Assembly: GCA_964502665.1 (NCBI GenBank)
Contig: CAZCXP010000023.1
Coordinates: forward strand, 1 to 23,371
Direction of reading: 5' to 3'
Source: SOKG01 sp964502665
GTDB taxonomy: Bacteria > Chloroflexota > Dehalococcoidia > SZUA-161
Length of the DNA stretch: 23,371 nt
Part shown: positions 16,112 through 23,371 of the stretch, piece after piece
How the letters are laid out: every line of letters begins with the position of its first letter
Position numbering within the stretch: position 1 is the stretch's first letter
Notes under the pieces: model-generated
What the model saw: the letters and a program-made list of their open reading frames with translations, nothing else
The model's database searches: none
What the model was told of the DNA's origin: nothing
Made by a program: the position numbers and the translations under genes

Positions 16112-17023
16112 ATGCCTGTACTAGACGCGGGGAAAAGGATTACAAACACCTTAGCCACGCTGATTAAAGCGACGGGCGATGTGCTATCGAACACTATTGA
16201 CGTTACACGTGTCTCCACTGTGAGCACTTTGCGTAGCATCAGGGGAGGGAGAGCCGAAACATCGCGCGTTGCCACTCAGGCCATCGTGGCTGCTATTAGG
16301 GCAGGCTACGAGGCTGGGGCTGAACTTGGCTCCGTGACCAAGGGCGCTGTAATAGGCGCGATACAGGGAGTCGGTGAGGTGACCAAGGTAACACCGCGCG
16401 TCCTGAGCGACGCTGCCCGAGCCGCAGTCAAGGAGACCAGTGAGGTAGGCGGAGATGTCGCTACGGCGGCCAGGAAAGCGGTTGAAGGGGCAATCGAGGC
16501 TGGGAAGCAACGGGGCATGAAAGCTGAAGACGCTGCTTCGGCGGGGGCTGTGGGCGCTATCGCCGCCGCGGCTGAGCTTGGCGAAGCAGCCGCTAGTGCT
16601 GTAGTCAAGGCGCTGTCAGGCGCTATTTCAGGCGTTCGAGTAGTGTTTGAGTCCCCCTTCAGGAAGCCCGCTGTTCTGGTACTGAACGGTAATCGCCGCG
16701 ATCTGGAGTTGCTGAGCCAGCAACTCAGCAAAGAGGGATATCGAGTACATGCAGTTGGCAGCGAGAAAGAGCTGGATAACGCCATACAAACCACCGAGGG
16801 CAAAATCTCGCTTGCCCTGATAGACGTGTCCGACTTCGATGAGGAGATATGGGAGAGTTGCGAGCTGTTGCGAAAGGCGAGAATCCCCTTTTTAGTGATC
16901 TCGCCAAAGCGTAGTCGAATAATTCAGCAGGAGAGTATGAAACACGGTGCTGGCGGCGTGCTGACCAAACCTCTGGGCGTGAAAGAACTCGCGGAACATA
17001 TCCGCGGTTTGCTTGGAGAGTAA
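16112..17023 (+). CDS. Ala-rich helical-repeat protein with C-terminal degenerate receiver domain
   Basis: A 303-residue protein I cannot assign to a named family. Residues 50-178 are alanine- and glycine-rich amphipathic helices in about three loose repeats, with recurring patterns such as KGAVIGAIQGVGEV, RKAVEGAIEAGKQRG and AAAELGEAAASAVVKALSG. Residues 185-303 look like a response-regulator receiver: the phospho-acceptor position is D238 in LALIDVSDF, with S264 and K286 in VLTKPLG, but the metal-binding acidic pair expected near VVDDE is replaced by LNGN (191-194). Phosphorylation is therefore doubtful. There is no DNA-binding domain and no membrane span strong enough to call. GGAGG lies just upstream of the ATG. 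It sits 86 bases after glgE and 31 before treS, so it is probably co-expressed with glucan synthesis; a regulatory or granule-binding role is only a guess. Confidence 0.8.
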   Translation: MPVLDAGKRITNTLATLIKATGDVLSNTIDVTRVSTVSTLRSIRGGRAETSRVATQAIVAAIRAGYEAGAELGSVTKGAVIGAIQGVGEVTKVTPRVLSDAARAAVKETSEVGGDVATAARKAVEGAIEAGKQRGMKAEDAASAGAVGAIAAAAELGEAAASAVVKALSGAISGVRVVFESPFRKPAVLVLNGNRRDLELLSQQLSKEGYRVHAVGSEKELDNAIQTTEGKISLALIDVSDFDEEIWESCELLRKARIPFLVISPKRSRIIQQESMKHGAGGVLTKPLGVKELAEHIRGLLGE

Positions 17024-17054
17024 GTAGCAGCCTACGCGAAGCCAGAACTTTGCC

Positions 17055-20419
<3,365 letters not shown>

Positions 20420-20423
<4 letters not shown>

Positions 20424-22570
20424 CCACCCAACCGGCAACCCTCGAACTCCAAAGGCTGGCCAGACGATACGGGGTGCAAACAGCGTACTACAGCATGGAG
20501 CGCCGCCGGCAGGGGGCCTCCGCCGCAGTGCTGCTCACAGTGCTGAACTTGCTGGGAGCGCCCGTCGTAAGCCTTCGGGATGTCCCTGCAGCTCTTCGGG
20601 AACGCGAGCGTGAACTGTGGCAGCGGCCGCTCGAGCCTGTGGCAGTAGCGTGGCAAGGAGATCTACTCCAGCTACCAGTGAGGCTTCCTGCCGACAGAGC
20701 TGATGCTTCGCTGTCAGGGTATCTGATATTGGATACTGGTGAAACTCGAACCCTGAACTGGCCGGGGCTTGACTTGCCCCTCCTGGGGGCGACGGAGGTG
20801 GACGGGACCCGATACGTGGTCAAGCTCATGCCTCTGCCGGCAGACCTGCCCCAGGGCTATCATAGATTCACCCTTGACCTGCCGGGAAAGACCGCGGAGG
20901 CCCTTCTGATCTCGGCACCCACAAAGGCGTACAACTATCGGGAGCAAACAAAAAAACAGTTTTGGGGAGTCTTTCTGCCCCTATATTCTCTCCATACCGA
21001 AAGCAGCTGGGGGGGTGGCGATCTCTCAGAACTGGAGAGACTTGTAGAGTGGACTGCTGGAATGGGCGGTGGCGTCGTGGCCACACTTCCTTTACTGCCT
21101 ACCTTCCTGGAGAAGCCCTATGATACCAGCCCATACGCTCCGGTAAGTCGCTTAGCCTGGAACGAGTTCTACGTAGATATTAGCCGCGCGCCTGAGCTGG
21201 ACAGATGCGCTGCTGCGCAAGCTCTACTATCTTCCCCTTCATTCCAGGGGGAGGTTGAGAGGCTGCGCAAGTTATCTCTTGTGGATTATCAAGGTCAGAC
21301 GGCGCTCAAACGTAAGGTTCTGGAAGAGTTATCAAGGTGTTGCTTTGCTGACAACTCCCAAAGCCTCGAATCACTTCGGCGCTTCACCAGCGGACATCCA
21401 GAGATCGAAGACTACGCCCGCTTTCGAGCTGCTTGTGAAAGCAGACGAGGCCCCTGGCACTCGTGGCCACAGCCGCTTCGGGAAGGGGTCTTGACAGAAC
21501 ATGACTACGATGAGGGTATACAGCGGTACTATCTCTACACGCAGTGGCTTCTTCACAGGCAAATTGAATCCCTTTCAGAAAAGGCTCAGAAGTCCGGGCC
21601 GGGAATCTGCCTTGACTACCCGCTAGGCGTCCATCCCAGCGGATATGATGTCTGGCGATACCAAGACATGTTCATCCACAAGGCTTCGGTCGGGGCTCCC
21701 CCTGACCCGGTATTCAAGTATGGCCAGAACTGGGGCTCTCCCCCTCCCCACCCTGAGAAGCTCCGCCAGCGCGGCTATGACTACCACATCGCCTGCCTGC
21801 GCCATCACCTAAGATACGCTGGAATGCTCCGCATTGACCATGTAATGGGACTTCACAGGCTGTTCATCATACCGGAGGGCATGGAGCCTTCGCAGGGCGT
21901 TTATGTGCGCTACCGTCCCGAGGAGTTCTATGCCATCCTGTCTCTCGAGTCCCACCGCACCCGAACTCTGATAGTTGGTGAGGATCTGGGAACAGTGCCC
22001 CCTGACATAAGGCCTGCCATGAGACGACACAGCATCCACCGCAGCTATGTTGTACAATATGAACTCTGCTCCGATCCTCGAAAACGGCTTCCGGCAGTTC
22101 CACGGAATGCAGTAGCGAGCCTTAATACGCACGATATGCCACCTTTTGCAGCCTTCTGGCAGGGACTGGATATCAAACAGCGACTTGAGCTGGGTCTCCT
22201 AGACAGGGCCGGCGCTCGAGTCGAGGCAAAGAATCGAGAGGCTATTAGAAACGCTTTGGTTACTACTGTAATGGAAAGAGGGTGGCCCATTGAAAACACT
22301 CCGCCTGATCAACAAAGCGTGCTGAAGGCGACCCTGAGTCTTATGAGTGCAAGCAAGGCAACCGTTGTCTTTGTCAACCTTGAGGATCTATGGTTGGAAA
22401 CTGAATCACAGAACGTGCCCGGTATTCAAGGAGAGCACCCATATTGGCGTCGCAAGGCCCGATATAATTTTGAAACATTTTGCCGGCTACCGATGGTGGT
22501 CCATATGCTGCGAGAGGTAGACCGCATCCGTAAGCAAGGAGTAGGCGATGACACAGGGAAAAGGAAATAA
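20420..22570 (+). CDS. malQ: 4-alpha-glucanotransferase (amylomaltase)
   Basis: A 716-residue GH77 enzyme that transfers maltodextrin segments between oligosaccharides. The catalytic domain begins around GVFLPLYSLHTESSWGGGDL; the nucleophile is D473 in MLRIDHVMGLHR, the acid/base E521 in VGEDLGTVP and the third acid D572 in NTHDMPPFAAFWQG. The N-terminal 180 residues are a beta-rich extension absent from the roughly 500-residue thermophile amylomaltases and comparable in position to the extra domains of longer MalQ proteins. I choose the ATG at 20420, which overlaps the TreS-Mak stop as ATGA and has a purine-rich GAGGCTGGGGA before it; an in-frame ATG at 20369 lies well inside the upstream gene. 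The 3' end overlaps the start of glgB. Confidence 0.93.
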
Positions 22571-23371
22571 AAGGATGCGACCTTCAAAGGCAAAGCCGCC
22601 GGTTCCGAAAGTACGTCACGACATAACTCTGCTGACGGACGACGACCTCTATATGTTCAATGAAGGGTCGCACTTCCAGTTGTACGATAAACTCGGATCA
22701 CATGCCATGACCATTGATGGCGTTGAAGGCACCTGCTTCGCGGTATGGGCACCCAGCGCAAAGCAGGTGTCCGTTATGGGAGACTTCAACGGCTGGGATA
22801 AGGCCAGCCATCCTTTGCATTCCAGGGGGCAGTCCGGGATTTGGGAAGGGTTCGTGCCCGATGTGGGCACAGGCGCTCACTATAAGTATCACATTGTCTC
22901 CCACCACCGTGGATACCGTGTTGACAAATCCGACCCCTTCGCCTTTCGCGCCCAAGTGCCGCCCGACACTGCATCAATCGTCTGGAATCTGGATTATGAG
23001 TGGGGAGATCAGGAATGGATGGAGGCCCGCCGAGGACGCAATTCGCTGGCAGCTCCAATCTCTATTTACGAAGTGCACCTGGGCTCGTGGATGCGAGTAT
23101 CAGAGGAGGACAACCGTTGGTTGACCTACCGTGAGCTGGCCCCCAAGCTGGCCGAATATGTGCAGCGACTCGGGTTTACCCACGTGGAGCTTCTACCGGT
23201 TATGGAGCATCCCTTTTATGGCTCCTGGGGCTATCAGACCACGGGATACTTCGCGCCTACCAGCCGCTACGGTACCCCACAGGACTTCATGCACTTCATT
23301 GACCACTTACATCAGAACAATATAGGCGTGATTCTCGACTGGGTACCCTCCCACTTCCCCAACGACGAGTA
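22548..23371 (+). CDS. glgB: 1,4-alpha-glucan branching enzyme (3' partial)
   Basis: The first 274 codons of a GH13 branching enzyme, cut by the right edge. A basic 20-residue leader is followed by the short N-terminal strand YMFNEGSHFQLYDKLGSH, a CBM48 module (FAVWAPSAKQVSVMGDFNGW to the YKYHI segment) and the start of the TIM barrel: IYEVHLGSWMR, HVELLPVMEHPFYGSWGYQ and VILDWVPSHFPND. All are diagnostic for GlgB, which makes alpha-1,6 branches. The catalytic Asp and Glu lie beyond the window. I choose the ATG at 22548, with AAGGAG six bases upstream, which overlaps the malQ end by 23 bases; an ATG at 22575 is in frame but has no well-spaced ribosome site. Confidence 0.92.
   Translation, partial: MTQGKGNKRMRPSKAKPPVPKVRHDITLLTDDDLYMFNEGSHFQLYDKLGSHAMTIDGVEGTCFAVWAPSAKQVSVMGDFNGWDKASHPLHSRGQSGIWEGFVPDVGTGAHYKYHIVSHHRGYRVDKSDPFAFRAQVPPDTASIVWNLDYEWGDQEWMEARRGRNSLAAPISIYEVHLGSWMRVSEEDNRWLTYRELAPKLAEYVQRLGFTHVELLPVMEHPFYGSWGYQTTGYFAPTSRYGTPQDFMHFIDHLHQNNIGVILDWVPSHFPNDE

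Overview
The window looks like bacterial metagenome or draft-genome sequence: two contigs scaffolded across exactly 100 Ns (8074-8173), a convention for a gap of unknown size. Gene density is high, with short intergenic gaps, good Shine-Dalgarno sites and stop/start overlaps. No ribosomal or taxonomic marker is present. The gene content (an AAA-less GlgE/TreS-maltokinase operon, phosphoketolase plus acetate kinase, a lipocalin-like/aminoglycoside-phosphotransferase-like pair, a RuBisCO-like protein) would fit Chloroflexota or another deep environmental bacterial lineage. That assignment is only a guess. Linkage of genes across the gap should not be assumed.

Left contig, 1-8073, all convincing genes on the minus strand. 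At the left edge is the first 18 codons of a gene with a good ribosome binding site and an upstream promoter candidate; its identity is open. Next comes a three-gene operon read right to left: an FGGY carbohydrate kinase (2935-4461), a RuBisCO-like protein (1601-2905) and a saccharopine-dehydrogenase-like oxidoreductase (357-1574). The RuBisCO-like protein keeps the lysine that is carbamylated in RuBisCO, its metal ligands and the phosphate-1 site residues. It has lost two of the residues that hold the second phosphate. With a sugar kinase in front of it, this suggests an undescribed route for a singly phosphorylated sugar or sugar acid, and it is the best candidate here for a new pathway. Further right is a second minus-strand group: an APH/ACAD10-type phosphotransferase (6734-7789), a DUF7064-like lipocalin/CrtC-type protein (5572-6687) and the nucleotidase SurE (4688-5512).

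Right contig, 8174-23371, is a storage-carbohydrate island. It opens with a tRNA-Thr(CGT). A minus-strand operon acetate kinase - divergent phosphoketolase - short alpha-glucan phosphorylase (13771 down to 8286) is transcribed away from a plus-strand operon glgE - Ala-rich pseudo-receiver protein - treS/maltokinase fusion - malQ - glgB (14022 to the right edge). The two operons share a 250-bp intergenic region that holds one promoter for each direction and an inverted repeat overlapping the -10 box of the glgE promoter.

How the right-hand genes fit together: TreS interconverts trehalose and maltose, the fused maltokinase makes maltose 1-phosphate, GlgE polymerises it into alpha-1,4-glucan, GlgB adds branches and MalQ reshuffles oligosaccharides. 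In the opposite direction GlgP releases glucose 1-phosphate. Its hexose-phosphate products could enter phosphoketolase to give acetyl phosphate, and acetate kinase would take ATP from that. The island therefore places polymer synthesis and a polymer-to-acetate energy route back to back. The unexpected member is the 303-residue protein between glgE and treS, which has alanine-rich helical repeats followed by a degenerate receiver domain.
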